From: an uncultured Phascolarctobacterium sp.
GTDB lineage: Bacteria; Bacillota; Negativicutes; Acidaminococcales; Acidaminococcaceae
Direction: 5' to 3'
Assembly (NCBI GenBank): GCA_949299135.1
Contig: CASFZG010000005.1
Coordinates: 55,534-119,533, forward strand
DNA: 64,000 bases
A model generated the notes under the pieces. That model was not told where the DNA came from. It saw only the letters and a program-made list of their open reading frames with translations, and ran no database searches. A program made the position numbers and the translations under genes. Below are positions 55,822 to 63,875 of this stretch, piece after piece (the first letter of the stretch is position 1; each line of letters begins with the position of its first letter).

Positions 55822-56358
55822 TTAGACTAAATCGTTTTCAATCAATGCATTAAATAGCATTTTCCTACCTGAATAATTCCAATAAGCACAATCCTGTTCC
55901 ATAAATAGCCATTTTATAGCTAATAATATGATTTGTATTGGGTGTTCTTGCCCTGCAAAATCGGAAAAAGTTGCATTGATTTTTGAAAAATCCACATCTA
56001 TGCAATTGTATATATTTACTATAGCATTTCTCACATCATCATAATTATTTTTAATATTGTTTTTACAAGCCATCAAAGCATTTATGATATCTTGATGACT
56101 TGGATTTGAATATTTTCTACTTTTTTTAAAATAAAGACCTTCAACATTAACCGTAAAATCAAAACCTTTATTTAATCTTGTTGGCCGTTTTAGAAAAATC
56201 TTATATTGCCCATACGTTTCAACCTCATACCTATATCTTGAAGCATTATTACCACTGCCTGTCCCAGGCTTTTCATTTAAGAAACATTTTATAAGAGTCT
56301 CTCGTTTATTTTTTCTATCACCAGTTGGTAAAGTAAAATTAGTATTATAATATACCAT
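55822..56358 (-). CDS. Unknown protein of the restriction island
   Basis: A 178-residue AT-rich gene, convergent with the methylase (1-nt gap). The protein begins MVYYNTNFTLPTGDRKNKRE and has a basic middle (IFLKRPTRLNKGFDFTVNVE; FKKSRKYSNPSHQDI) and a hydrophobic C-terminal helix (PIQIILLAIKWLFMEQDCAY). I do not recognise the family and see no nuclease motif. Its ribosome site GGAGG lies inside the last codons of the upstream XRE gene, so the two are co-translated. A role with the R-M system is inferred from location only. Confidence 0.75.
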   Translation of the reverse strand: MVYYNTNFTLPTGDRKNKRETLIKCFLNEKPGTGSGNNASRYRYEVETYGQYKIFLKRPTRLNKGFDFTVNVEGLYFKKSRKYSNPSHQDIINALMACKNNIKNNYDDVRNAIVNIYNCIDVDFSKINATFSDFAGQEHPIQIILLAIKWLFMEQDCAYWNYSGRKMLFNALIENDLV

Positions 56359-56360
56359 GG

Positions 56361-56573
56361 TTATTCCTCCAAAAATAATTTATAAGTTTCTATTTCAAGG
56401 GCATCTGCAATTCTTTGAATATTCTCCAAAGAAATACTACGTCTATAACATTCTATTGCACTGATATAAGTTCTATGCATACCACACATTTCTGCAAATG
56501 CTTCTTGTGAAATGCCCTTTTCTGTTCTATATTTTCTTACATTTGAACCAAAAACTTTTATAATATCCATCAC
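56361..56573 (-). CDS. XRE-type controller protein of the restriction island
   Basis: A 70-residue helix-turn-helix protein. The recognition region GISQEAFAEMCGMHRTYISA followed by IE is typical of R-M controller (C) proteins such as C.PvuII. The start is GTG 56573 (or ATG 56570) after AAGGAG. It is transcribed with the unknown gene toward the methylases, so control of the R-M genes would act on the distant promoter at 53253 or only on itself. Two direct repeats lie just upstream (56608-56632). Confidence 0.82.
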   Translation of the reverse strand: MMDIIKVFGSNVRKYRTEKGISQEAFAEMCGMHRTYISAIECYRRSISLENIQRIADALEIETYKLFLEE

Positions 56574-56607
56574 AGCAATTCTCCTTTTTATTATTATATT
56601 AATTTTG

Positions 56608-56632
56608 CATACAATAATTCTACATACAATAA
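56608..56632. promoter_or_regulatory. Direct repeats upstream of the controller gene (possible C-box)
   Basis: CATACAATAA occurs at 56608-56617 and again at 56623-56632, 15 nt apart. This is the position expected for an autoregulatory operator. Confidence 0.5.
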
Positions 56633-56640
56633 GTATCAGA

Positions 56641-56744
56641 ATTTTAAACGGCGTCGGCGATATTGTGCCTAAAGAGTAAACAATTTAAAACAACAGCACC
56701 AACCTTTTTAAGCAGAAGCCTTAACGGCTTCTGCTTTTTTGCTT
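56641..56744 (+). repeat. 104-bp direct repeat, right copy (orphan HAD 3' end and terminator)
   Basis: Same extent as 53130-53233 with 4 differences. The 13 codons still read ILNGVGDIVPKE-stop; the three differences inside them are all silent. It marks the right edge of the R-M island. Confidence 0.95.
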
Positions 56745-56781
56745 GCGCGGAAAATAAATTTTTTTGCGCTGCGGCTGGCGG

Positions 56782-56810
56782 TTGAATAGCGTATACGGTT
56801 ATTATATAAT
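56782..56810 (+). promoter_or_regulatory. Promoter of the glycine cleavage operon
   Basis: TTGAAT 56782-56787, 17 nt, TATAAT 56805-56810. The leader to the gcvT ATG is only about 60 nt, too short for a glycine riboswitch. Confidence 0.8.
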
Positions 56811-56877
56811 GAAGTTGAATACCGGATAACTACCGGATTATGCGTTGCATGACAACGGACAAAGGAGCATCATTTTG

Positions 56878-57960
56878 ATGGAATTGAAAACACCTCTTTA
56901 TGATTGCCATGTTGCGGCCGGAGGAAAGATTGTGCCGTTTGCGGGTTACCTGCTGCCGGTGCAGTACACGGGCGTTATTAAGGAGCATATGGCAGTGCGT
57001 ACTGCCTGCGGCCTTTTTGACGTATCGCACATGGGCGAATTTTTAATTAAAGGCGCGGACGCGCTGGCTAACGTACAGAACCTGTTCTGCAACGATTTTA
57101 CCAATATGTACGACGGGCAGGTACGTTACAGCCCCATGCTGAACGGACAGGGCGGCATTGTGGACGACGTTCTGATTTACAAAATCAGCGGCGAGGAATA
57201 CATGCTGGTTGTTAACGCCGCCAACCGTCGCAAGGATGCCGAATGGGTACAGCGCAACCTGACAGGCAGCGCTGCTTTTGAAGATATCAGCGACAGCATT
57301 GCGCAGCTTGCTTTGCAAGGACCGAAAGCCAAAGAGATTGCCGCCAAAGTTGTACCGGCGGAAGGCATCCCCACCAAATATTACAGCTTTGTAAAAGATG
57401 TGGACGTGCAGGGCATTAAATGCACCGTATCGCGCACCGGCTACACCGGCGAGTTCGGCTATGAGTTTTACTGCGCCGCCGAGGATGGACCGAAGCTGTG
57501 GAATTTGCTTTTGGAAGCTGGCGAAGAATACGGGCTTATCCCCTGCGGACTGGGAGCTCGCGATACCCTGCGTTTGGAGGCAGCCATGCCGCTTTACGGG
57601 CACGAACTTGCCGACGACATCACTCCGTTTGAAGCAGGGCTGGACTTTTTTGTCAAACTCGAAAAAGACCACTTCATCGGCATGGACGCACTTTTGATAA
57701 AGGGCGAACCCAAACGCATCCGCGTGGGCTTAAAAATTACCGGGCGCGGCATTGCGCGCGAACACTGCGACGTTTACAGCGGTGATGAAAAAATCGGCGT
57801 TGTTACCAGCGGCACGCACTGCCCGTACCTTAACGCGCCGGTTGCCATGGCCATGGTGCCCACCAAATACGCCGAAACCGGCACGCAGGTGGAAGTTGAC
57901 GTGCGCGGGCGCAGAATTGCCGCCGAAGTTGTACCCCTGCCGTTTTACAAACGTTCTTAA
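56878..57960 (+). CDS. gcvT: Aminomethyltransferase (glycine cleavage T protein)
   Basis: GcvT transfers the aminomethyl carbon from lipoyl-H protein to tetrahydrofolate and releases ammonia. The 360-residue protein begins MELKTPLYDCHVAAGGKIVP and shows FDVSHMGEF, the folate-site Asp/Glu region (YSPMLNGQGGIVDD), SRTGYTGEFGYEFY, GLGARDTLRLEAAMPLYGHEL and a C-terminal barrel. The start ATG 56878 is 10 nt from AGGAG; a TTG one codon earlier is possible. It is first in the six-gene gcv operon. Confidence 0.96.
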   Translation: MELKTPLYDCHVAAGGKIVPFAGYLLPVQYTGVIKEHMAVRTACGLFDVSHMGEFLIKGADALANVQNLFCNDFTNMYDGQVRYSPMLNGQGGIVDDVLIYKISGEEYMLVVNAANRRKDAEWVQRNLTGSAAFEDISDSIAQLALQGPKAKEIAAKVVPAEGIPTKYYSFVKDVDVQGIKCTVSRTGYTGEFGYEFYCAAEDGPKLWNLLLEAGEEYGLIPCGLGARDTLRLEAAMPLYGHELADDITPFEAGLDFFVKLEKDHFIGMDALLIKGEPKRIRVGLKITGRGIAREHCDVYSGDEKIGVVTSGTHCPYLNAPVAMAMVPTKYAETGTQVEVDVRGRRIAAEVVPLPFYKRS

Positions 57961-57995
57961 AATTAACATAAGCAAAAATTAAGGAGGCTATTACT

Positions 57996-58379
57996 ATGAA
58001 CATCCCTGAAAACATGTGCTACACCAAATCCCACGAATGGGTAAAATTTGCCGATGACGGCAGCGCTACCGTTGGCTTAACCGACTACGCACAGAGCGAA
58101 CTGGGCGATTTGGTTTTCGTTAATCTGCCCATGGCGGGCGATACTTTTGCCGCTGGCGATACCTTTGCCGATGTGGAATCCGTTAAAGCGGTAAGCGATG
58201 TTTACAGCCCGGTTACCGGCGTTGTTGCCGATGTTAACGAAGAACTGGCCGACGCGCCGCAGACCATTAACGAAGCGCCTTACGAAGCATGGCTGGTGCG
58301 CTTTGACCAAATTACCGACCAGGAAGATTTGCTGACTGCCGAAGAATACGCAGCCTTTGTAGAGTCCGAACAAAAATAA
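57996..58379 (+). CDS. gcvH: Glycine cleavage H protein
   Basis: The lipoyl carrier of the glycine cleavage system, 127 residues. The lipoylation site is Lys64 in [14 protein letters not shown]. Also typical are [20 protein letters not shown] at the N-terminus and LTAEEYAAF at the C-terminus. Start ATG 57996 behind AAGGAGG. Its lipoate is probably attached by the LplA encoded three genes on. Confidence 0.97.
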   Translation: MNIPENMCYTKSHEWVKFADDGSATVGLTDYAQSELGDLVFVNLPMAGDTFAAGDTFADVESVKAVSDVYSPVTGVVADVNEELADAPQTINEAPYEAWLVRFDQITDQEDLLTAEEYAAFVESEQK

Positions 58380-58391
58380 GGAGGCTCGCTT

Positions 58392-59705
58392 ATGGGAAGC
58401 TATATTCCTTCCACCAAAGAAGAACGGCGCGAGATGCTTGCGGAAACCGGCTATAAGGATATCCGCAGCCTGTTTGCCGATGTTCCCGACGCCGTGTACC
58501 TTGACAAACCGCTGAACCTGCCCGCAGGGATGAGCGAAATGCAGGTACGCGCCAAAATGCAGGAGCTGGCCGGTAAAAACACCGTGTTCAGAACCATTCT
58601 GCGCGGCGCAGGCGCTTACGACCACTACATTCCTTCCATTGTAAAATACATCACCGCCAAGGAAGAATTTGTAACCAGCTACACGCCCTACCAGGCGGAA
58701 ATGAGCCAGGGCATCCTGCAATCCATTTTTGAATACCAGACGATGATTTGCGATTTGACCGGCATGGACACCGCCAACGCTTCCGTTTACGACGGTGCTG
58801 CCGCTGCGGCCGAAGCCATTGCCATGTGCCGCGACCGCAAACGCACCGTAGCGCTTGTAAGCGCAGCCGCTAACCCGGACGTTATTGCCACCATGCAGAC
58901 CTACTGCTACGGCGCTAACACCGAGCTGCGCATTGTGCCTGCCAAAGACGGCAAAACCGACATGGACGCGCTGAAAGAAATGCTGACGCCGGATGTTTGC
59001 TGCGTTTATGTACAACAGCCCAATTTTTACGGTCAGTTTGAAAACGCAGAAGCTATCGGCGAAGTAACCCACGCAGGCGGCGCAAAATACATCATTGGCG
59101 TTAACCCCATGGCGCTTGCGCTGATGAAAACACCGGCCGAGTGCGGCGCCGATATCGCCGTTGGCGAAGGGCAGCCCCTTGGTTTGCCGCTGGGCTTCGG
59201 CGGCCCCTACCTTGGTTTTATGGCTGCAAGCGGCGCTATGATGCGCAAGCTGCCGGGACGCATCGTCGGCGAAACGGTTGATGCTGAAGGCAACCGCGCT
59301 TACGTGCTGACTTTGCAGGCACGCGAGCAGCACATCCGCCGCGAAAAAGCCAGCAGCAACATCTGCTCCAACGAAGCATTATGCGCGCTGACCGCATCAG
59401 TTTACCTTGCCACCGTCGGGCCGAAGGGCTTAAAACAGGCGGCAACGCTGTGCCTCAGCAAAGCGCATTATTTGGCGCAAGGCCTTTGTGAAATCCCCGG
59501 CGTGGAACTTGTTTACACCGGCGAATTTTTCCACGAATTTGTTACAACCCTGCCCAAGCAGGACGAAGTTTTAGCAGCGCTTGCCAAAGAAGGAATCCTC
59601 GGCGGACTGCCAATTAAAGAAGGCGTGCTGTGGTGCGTAACCGAAAAAGCAGACAAAACTGCGCTTGATAAAGTAATTGCCATTGTGAAGGAGGTGTGCG
59701 CGTAA
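58392..59705 (+). CDS. gcvPA: Glycine dehydrogenase (P protein) subunit 1
   Basis: The 437-residue alpha subunit of the two-subunit P protein, which decarboxylates glycine. N-terminal IPSTKEERREMLAE and NTVFRTILRGAGAYDHYIPS, then DLTGMDTANASVYDGAAAAA and AREQHIRREKASSNICSNEA are family hallmarks. It lacks the PLP lysine, which is on subunit 2. The stop overlaps the gcvPB start by one base (TAATG). Confidence 0.97.
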   Translation: MGSYIPSTKEERREMLAETGYKDIRSLFADVPDAVYLDKPLNLPAGMSEMQVRAKMQELAGKNTVFRTILRGAGAYDHYIPSIVKYITAKEEFVTSYTPYQAEMSQGILQSIFEYQTMICDLTGMDTANASVYDGAAAAAEAIAMCRDRKRTVALVSAAANPDVIATMQTYCYGANTELRIVPAKDGKTDMDALKEMLTPDVCCVYVQQPNFYGQFENAEAIGEVTHAGGAKYIIGVNPMALALMKTPAECGADIAVGEGQPLGLPLGFGGPYLGFMAASGAMMRKLPGRIVGETVDAEGNRAYVLTLQAREQHIRREKASSNICSNEALCALTASVYLATVGPKGLKQAATLCLSKAHYLAQGLCEIPGVELVYTGEFFHEFVTTLPKQDEVLAALAKEGILGGLPIKEGVLWCVTEKADKTALDKVIAIVKEVCA

Positions 59706-61114
59706 TGGAACTGTTATTTGAAAAAAGCACGCCCGGCCACGGCTGCGATATTTTCCCGGAATGCGACGTGCCTGTAACCACACTTCCCGCTGAACTTGCG
59801 CGCAAGACTGCTTTGCCGCTGCCGGAACTGAGCGAAACAGAAATCAGCCGCCACTACACCGCGCTTGCCAAACGCGCGCACGGCGTTAACAACGGTTTTT
59901 ATCCGCTTGGCAGCTGCACCATGAAATACAACCCGCGCATTGATGAAGAAATGGCAGCACTGCCCGGCTTTGCCGCCGTCCATCCCTTGCAGCCGAAGGA
60001 AACCGTTACCGGCTGCACCGAAGCGCTGGAACTTTTAGATAAATACCTGTGCGAAATTACCGGCATGGATAAAATGGGCTTTCAGCCTGCGGCCGGTGCG
60101 CACGGCGAATTTACCGGGCTTTTGCTGATAAAAAAATATCACGAAGCACACGGCGATTATAAACGCACAAAAATTATCGTGCCCGACAGCGCCCACGGCA
60201 CCAACCCAGCCAGCGCTGCCATGGCAGGCTTTACCATTGTTAATGTTGCTTCCGGCGCAGACGGCTGCATTGACCTTGACGCACTGCGCGCCGCTGTGGA
60301 CGACACCACGGCAGGGCTGATGCTGACGAACCCGAACACCGTCGGCCTGTTTGACAGCAACATTCTTGAAATTACGGACATCATCCATCAGGCAGGCGGC
60401 CTGTGCTATTACGACGGCGCGAACCTGAACGCCGTTATGGGCATTGCCCGCCCCGGCGATATGGGCTTCGACGTTGTCCACCTCAACCTGCACAAAACCT
60501 TCTCCACCCCGCACGGCGGCGGCGGCCCGGGCGCAGGCCCTGTCGGCTGCAAAGCCCTGCTGGAAGAATTTTTGCCTGAATCCGCCCTGGGCGATGGCGC
60601 AGGCGAAGGGCATTTGCAGATGCGCGCTTTTTACGGCAACTTTTTGGTATGCGTAAGGGCGCTGGCCTATGTGCTGACGCTCGGCGCGGAAGGCGTGCGC
60701 GAAGCCAGCGAAACGGCGGTGCTTAACGCCAACTACATGATGCACAAATTAAAGGGCACCTACGATATGGCTTACGACCACACCTGCATGCACGAATTTG
60801 TCATGAGCCTGGAAGAACTGAAAAAAGCCACCGGCGTTACCGCGCTGGACGTAGCAAAATCCTTAATCGACCGCGGCATCCACCCGCCGACGATGTACTT
60901 CCCGCTGATTGTACATGAAGCGCTGATGCTGGAGCCGACCGAAACAGAAGCCCGCAAGACTTTGGACGAAGCGGTTGACGCACTGCTGGAACTGCACCAG
61001 CTGGCGCACACCGACGCGGACTACATGCACCACGCACCGCACAACGCGCAGATTAAACGCCCGGACGAAGTGCAGGCGGCACGCAAGCCTGTTTTAAAAT
61101 ATGTACACCGGTAA
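59705..61114 (+). CDS. gcvPB: Glycine dehydrogenase (P protein) subunit 2
   Basis: The 469-residue PLP-bearing subunit. The cofactor lysine is Lys264 in LNLHKTFSTPHGGGGPG; also PLGSCTMKYNPR and GANLNAVMGIARPGDMGFD. Start ATG 59705, 8 nt after GGAGG; upstream in-frame GTG ignored. The last 14 nt overlap lplA. Confidence 0.97.
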   Translation: MELLFEKSTPGHGCDIFPECDVPVTTLPAELARKTALPLPELSETEISRHYTALAKRAHGVNNGFYPLGSCTMKYNPRIDEEMAALPGFAAVHPLQPKETVTGCTEALELLDKYLCEITGMDKMGFQPAAGAHGEFTGLLLIKKYHEAHGDYKRTKIIVPDSAHGTNPASAAMAGFTIVNVASGADGCIDLDALRAAVDDTTAGLMLTNPNTVGLFDSNILEITDIIHQAGGLCYYDGANLNAVMGIARPGDMGFDVVHLNLHKTFSTPHGGGGPGAGPVGCKALLEEFLPESALGDGAGEGHLQMRAFYGNFLVCVRALAYVLTLGAEGVREASETAVLNANYMMHKLKGTYDMAYDHTCMHEFVMSLEELKKATGVTALDVAKSLIDRGIHPPTMYFPLIVHEALMLEPTETEARKTLDEAVDALLELHQLAHTDADYMHHAPHNAQIKRPDEVQAARKPVLKYVHR

Positions 61115-62090
61115 AATACCGGTTTCCTGTTACATCACCCGCTGCACCGACCCCTACCGCAACCTTGCGGCGGAGCGTTACCTTTTGGAGCACACGCCCG
61201 CAGGCAGCGTAACGCTGTACCTGTGGCAGAACAAAAACACGGTCGTCATCGGGCGCAACCAAAACCCGTGGGCGGAATGTAACATGGCGCTTTTACGTCA
61301 GGACGGCGGGCATCTTGTCCGCCGTCTTTCCGGCGGGGGCGCTGTGTACCACGACAGCGGCAACTTAAACTTTACATTTTTGACGGACGCCGCCACCTAT
61401 GACCTTGACCGCCAGCTTGCCGTCATTATCACCGCGCTCAGTTCGCTCGGCATTAAAGCCGAAAAAAGCGGGCGCAACGATATTCTGGTAGACAAGCGCA
61501 AGGTATCCGGCAACGCCTTTTACACAAGCGGCAATAAAAAATACCACCACGGCACGCTTTTAATCGACGTTAAAACGGACGTGATGGCAAAGTATTTAAC
61601 CGTATCGCCGCTAAAATTGCAGGCTAAAGGCGTCAGCTCCGTTAAAAGCCGCGTGCTTAACTTAAAGGAAGCCTGCCCCAATCTCACTGTTGCTGCCCTC
61701 TCGCAGGCGCTTATCACTGCCTTCGGGCAGATTTATAACAGCGTTCCGCAACAGCTTGGCGCAGATTTTTTTGACGAGGCAGAACTGGCAAAATACGAAG
61801 CAGAATTCCGCGGCGACGCCTTCCGCCTTGGTAAACGACTGCCCTTTACCTGGCAGACGGAAGCGCGCTTTGACTGGGGCAGCTTTACGCTGGCGTGCCG
61901 GATTGACGGCGGCATTGTGCAGCAGGCGGAAGTTTACACCGACGCTATGGACTGGCAGGCGCTGCAAAACGCCGGGCGCTGTTTTACCGGCGCAGCCTTT
62001 ACGCCGCAGGCACTGGCACAGGCGGCGCACCAAATCCCCGGCGCAGCAGGAACCGACATTGCAGAATTTTTAGCACAACTATCAATATAG
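61101..62090 (+). CDS. lplA: Lipoate-protein ligase A
   Basis: LplA activates free lipoate with ATP and attaches it to H protein or E2 enzymes. The 329-residue protein shows the family core: LAAERYLLEH, LYLWQNKNTVVIGRNQNPWAE, VRRLSGGGAVYHDSGNLNFT, then the lysine motif GRNDILVDKRKVSGNAFY and HGTLLIDV. It starts inside the end of gcvPB (14-nt overlap) with no strong ribosome site, pointing to translational coupling. No lipA or lipB is nearby, so the cell probably scavenges lipoate. Confidence 0.95.
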   Translation: MYTGKIPVSCYITRCTDPYRNLAAERYLLEHTPAGSVTLYLWQNKNTVVIGRNQNPWAECNMALLRQDGGHLVRRLSGGGAVYHDSGNLNFTFLTDAATYDLDRQLAVIITALSSLGIKAEKSGRNDILVDKRKVSGNAFYTSGNKKYHHGTLLIDVKTDVMAKYLTVSPLKLQAKGVSSVKSRVLNLKEACPNLTVAALSQALITAFGQIYNSVPQQLGADFFDEAELAKYEAEFRGDAFRLGKRLPFTWQTEARFDWGSFTLACRIDGGIVQQAEVYTDAMDWQALQNAGRCFTGAAFTPQALAQAAHQIPGAAGTDIAEFLAQLSI

Positions 62091-62104
62091 AAAGGTACAT
62101 CACC

Positions 62105-63496
62105 ATGCAATACGATTTAATTGTTATCGGCGCAGGCCCGGGCGGCTATGTGGCTGCCATCCGCGCAGCGCAGCTGGGCTTGAAAACCGCTGTGGTTGAA
62201 CGCGCAGAGGTTGGCGGCACCTGCCTGAACCGCGGCTGCATACCCACCAAAACCTTAATGCACAGCGCCAACTTGTACCATGAACTGGACAGCGCAGCCA
62301 AAATGGGCATTAACGTAACCGGCGCTTCCGCCGATTTTAAAGCCATGCACGCACGCAAAGCGCAGGTTGTGGAACAGCTCCGCGGCGGCGTGGCACAGCT
62401 TTTAAAAGGCAACGGCGTTGACGTTATCGAAGGCGAAGCAGCTTTTACATCCGCCGGGGCGATTTGTGTTAACGGCGAAACCTACACTGCCCGCGATTTT
62501 ATTATTGCTACCGGCAGCAAGCCGTTTGTGCCCCCCATCCCCGGTGCGGATTTGCCCGGCGTTGTGACGAGCGACGAGATGCTGGACACCGATGCCTGCG
62601 ATTTTAGCGAGCTTGTAATTATCGGCGGCGGCGTTATCGGCGTGGAAATGGCGAGCGTTTATAACGGCATCGGCCGCAAGGTTACGGTTATTGAAGCGCT
62701 GGACAGGATTCTGGCGAATATGGACCGCGAGATTTCGCAGAACCTCTCCATGATTTTGAAAAAACGCGGCGTTGCCGTGAACACCGCCAGCACTGTTACC
62801 GGCATTACAGCTGAGGGCGGCAAGCTGACCTGCACTTTTGAGCGCAAAGGGCAGACCGAAAGCGTTACCGCCGACGGCGTGCTGATTTGCGTAGGACGCC
62901 GCTCCGTTACCGAAGGGCTGAACACCGAAGCGGCAGGCATTGAACTGGACCGCGGGCGCGTTAAGGTTGACGGTAATTACCAGACCAATGTGCCGCATAT
63001 TTACGCCATCGGCGACGTTACCGGCGGCATCCAGCTGGCGCACGCAGCCGAAGCGCAGGGCATTGCCTGCGTTGAACACATTTGCGGCGTAACCCGCAGT
63101 ATTGACCCGAACCTTGTACCTGCCTGCGTTTACACTTCGCCCGAAATTGCCACCGTTGGCATTACCGCGGACGAAGCCAAACAGCAGGGCAAGGCCGTTA
63201 TTACCGGCAAATATATTATGAGCGGCAACGGCAAATCTATTATTGAAAACGAAGAACGCGGCTTTATCAAGCTGGTGTTTGATGCGGAAACAAAAAAACT
63301 CATCGGAGCGCAGCTGATGTGCGGACGCGCCACCGACATGATTGGCGAACTGGTAACTGCCGTCAGCGCCGGGCTGACCAAAGCGCAGATGGCAATGGCA
63401 CTGCACCCGCACCCAACCTTCTGCGAAGGCATTACCGAAGCGGTACACGCCGCAGACGGCCACAGCATCCACACCATGCCACCAAGAAAAAGGTAA
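62105..63496 (+). CDS. lpdA: Dihydrolipoyl dehydrogenase (glycine cleavage L protein)
   Basis: This FAD enzyme reoxidises the dihydrolipoyl H protein with NAD+. The 463-residue protein has the FAD loop VIGAGPGGYVAAIRAAQLG, redox pair Cys40/Cys45 (GGTCLNRGC), NAD loop IIGGGVIGVEMASVYN, the second FAD motif IYAIGDVTGGIQLAHAAEAQ and the active-site HPHPTFCE near the C-terminus. It ends the gcv operon, followed by a strong terminator. No N-terminal lipoyl domain is present. Confidence 0.96.
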   Translation: MQYDLIVIGAGPGGYVAAIRAAQLGLKTAVVERAEVGGTCLNRGCIPTKTLMHSANLYHELDSAAKMGINVTGASADFKAMHARKAQVVEQLRGGVAQLLKGNGVDVIEGEAAFTSAGAICVNGETYTARDFIIATGSKPFVPPIPGADLPGVVTSDEMLDTDACDFSELVIIGGGVIGVEMASVYNGIGRKVTVIEALDRILANMDREISQNLSMILKKRGVAVNTASTVTGITAEGGKLTCTFERKGQTESVTADGVLICVGRRSVTEGLNTEAAGIELDRGRVKVDGNYQTNVPHIYAIGDVTGGIQLAHAAEAQGIACVEHICGVTRSIDPNLVPACVYTSPEIATVGITADEAKQQGKAVITGKYIMSGNGKSIIENEERGFIKLVFDAETKKLIGAQLMCGRATDMIGELVTAVSAGLTKAQMAMALHPHPTFCEGITEAVHAADGHSIHTMPPRKR

Positions 63497-63500
63497 AAAA

Positions 63501-63535
63501 ATAACAGCAGGCTTTAAAACCTGCTGTTATTTTTT
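63501..63535 (+). terminator. Terminator of the glycine cleavage operon
   Basis: ATAACAGCAG and CTGCTGTTAT around a 10-nt loop, followed by TTTTTATATTTTTA. Confidence 0.92.
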
Positions 63536-63604
63536 ATATTTTTATGCTATAATATTTTTCATTGATAGCCGGAGTCGGTTCCTCTCACTATGGGAGGTGA
63601 TAGC

Positions 63605-63682
63605 ATGACTGTTTTCGAGGCATTGTCTTTGATGATTTCCTTCGGAGCATTGATTGCTGTTATCTGCTTATCAAAAAAGTAA
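63605..63682 (+). CDS. Type I holin-like toxin, locus 2 (25 residues)
   Basis: Paralogue of the peptide at 51568: starts MTVFEALSLMISFGALIA and ends CLSKK. A single hydrophobic helix with a basic tail. The ribosome site GGGAGGTGA lies 5 nt upstream and TATAAT is at 63548-63553. Downstream there is again a GC stem-loop (CCGCC-TACT-GGCGG) and a strong antisense promoter. The conserved EALSLMIxFG stretch places it in the holin-like toxin family. Confidence 0.85.
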   Translation: MTVFEALSLMISFGALIAVICLSKK

Positions 63683-63689
63683 TTACTTT

Positions 63690-63786
63690 TAGATAAAAAG
63701 AAACCGCCTACTGGCGGTACGCGGCTTCCTTTCACTCTAATAAGTTTCGAGGGAGAGCCGACGTTTCCCCAAACCGGCTATCTCTT
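63690..63786 (-). ncRNA. Predicted antisense RNA (antitoxin) of toxin locus 2
   Basis: Its start near 63786 is inferred from the minus-strand promoter at 63793-63820; the left end is approximate. It would cover the toxin 3' region. The block at 63749-63762 is largely complementary to the toxin leader at 63574-63586. Confidence 0.6.
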
Positions 63787-63792
63787 ATGTAT

Positions 63793-63820
63793 ATTATACC
63801 AAACTAAAAAGCATTGTCAA
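63793..63820 (-). promoter_or_regulatory. Antisense RNA promoter, locus 2
   Basis: On the minus strand TTGACA (63820-63815), 16 nt, TATAAT (63798-63793): the same boxes and spacing as in locus 1. Confidence 0.8.
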
Positions 63821-63828
63821 ACACAAAA

Positions 63829-63862
63829 ACTTGCAGAAGCATTTGCCTCTGCAAGTTTTTTT
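63829..63862. terminator. Terminator between toxin locus 2 and the IS-like end
   Basis: ACTTGCAGA and TCTGCAAGT around a 10-nt loop, with a T8 run after it. Confidence 0.85.
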
Positions 63863-63875
63863 ATTGTATATAGAA

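Noticed and set aside
56745..56877. Possible glycine riboswitch ahead of gcvT
   Set aside because: The promoter leaves only about 60 nt of leader and no glycine-aptamer core is visible.
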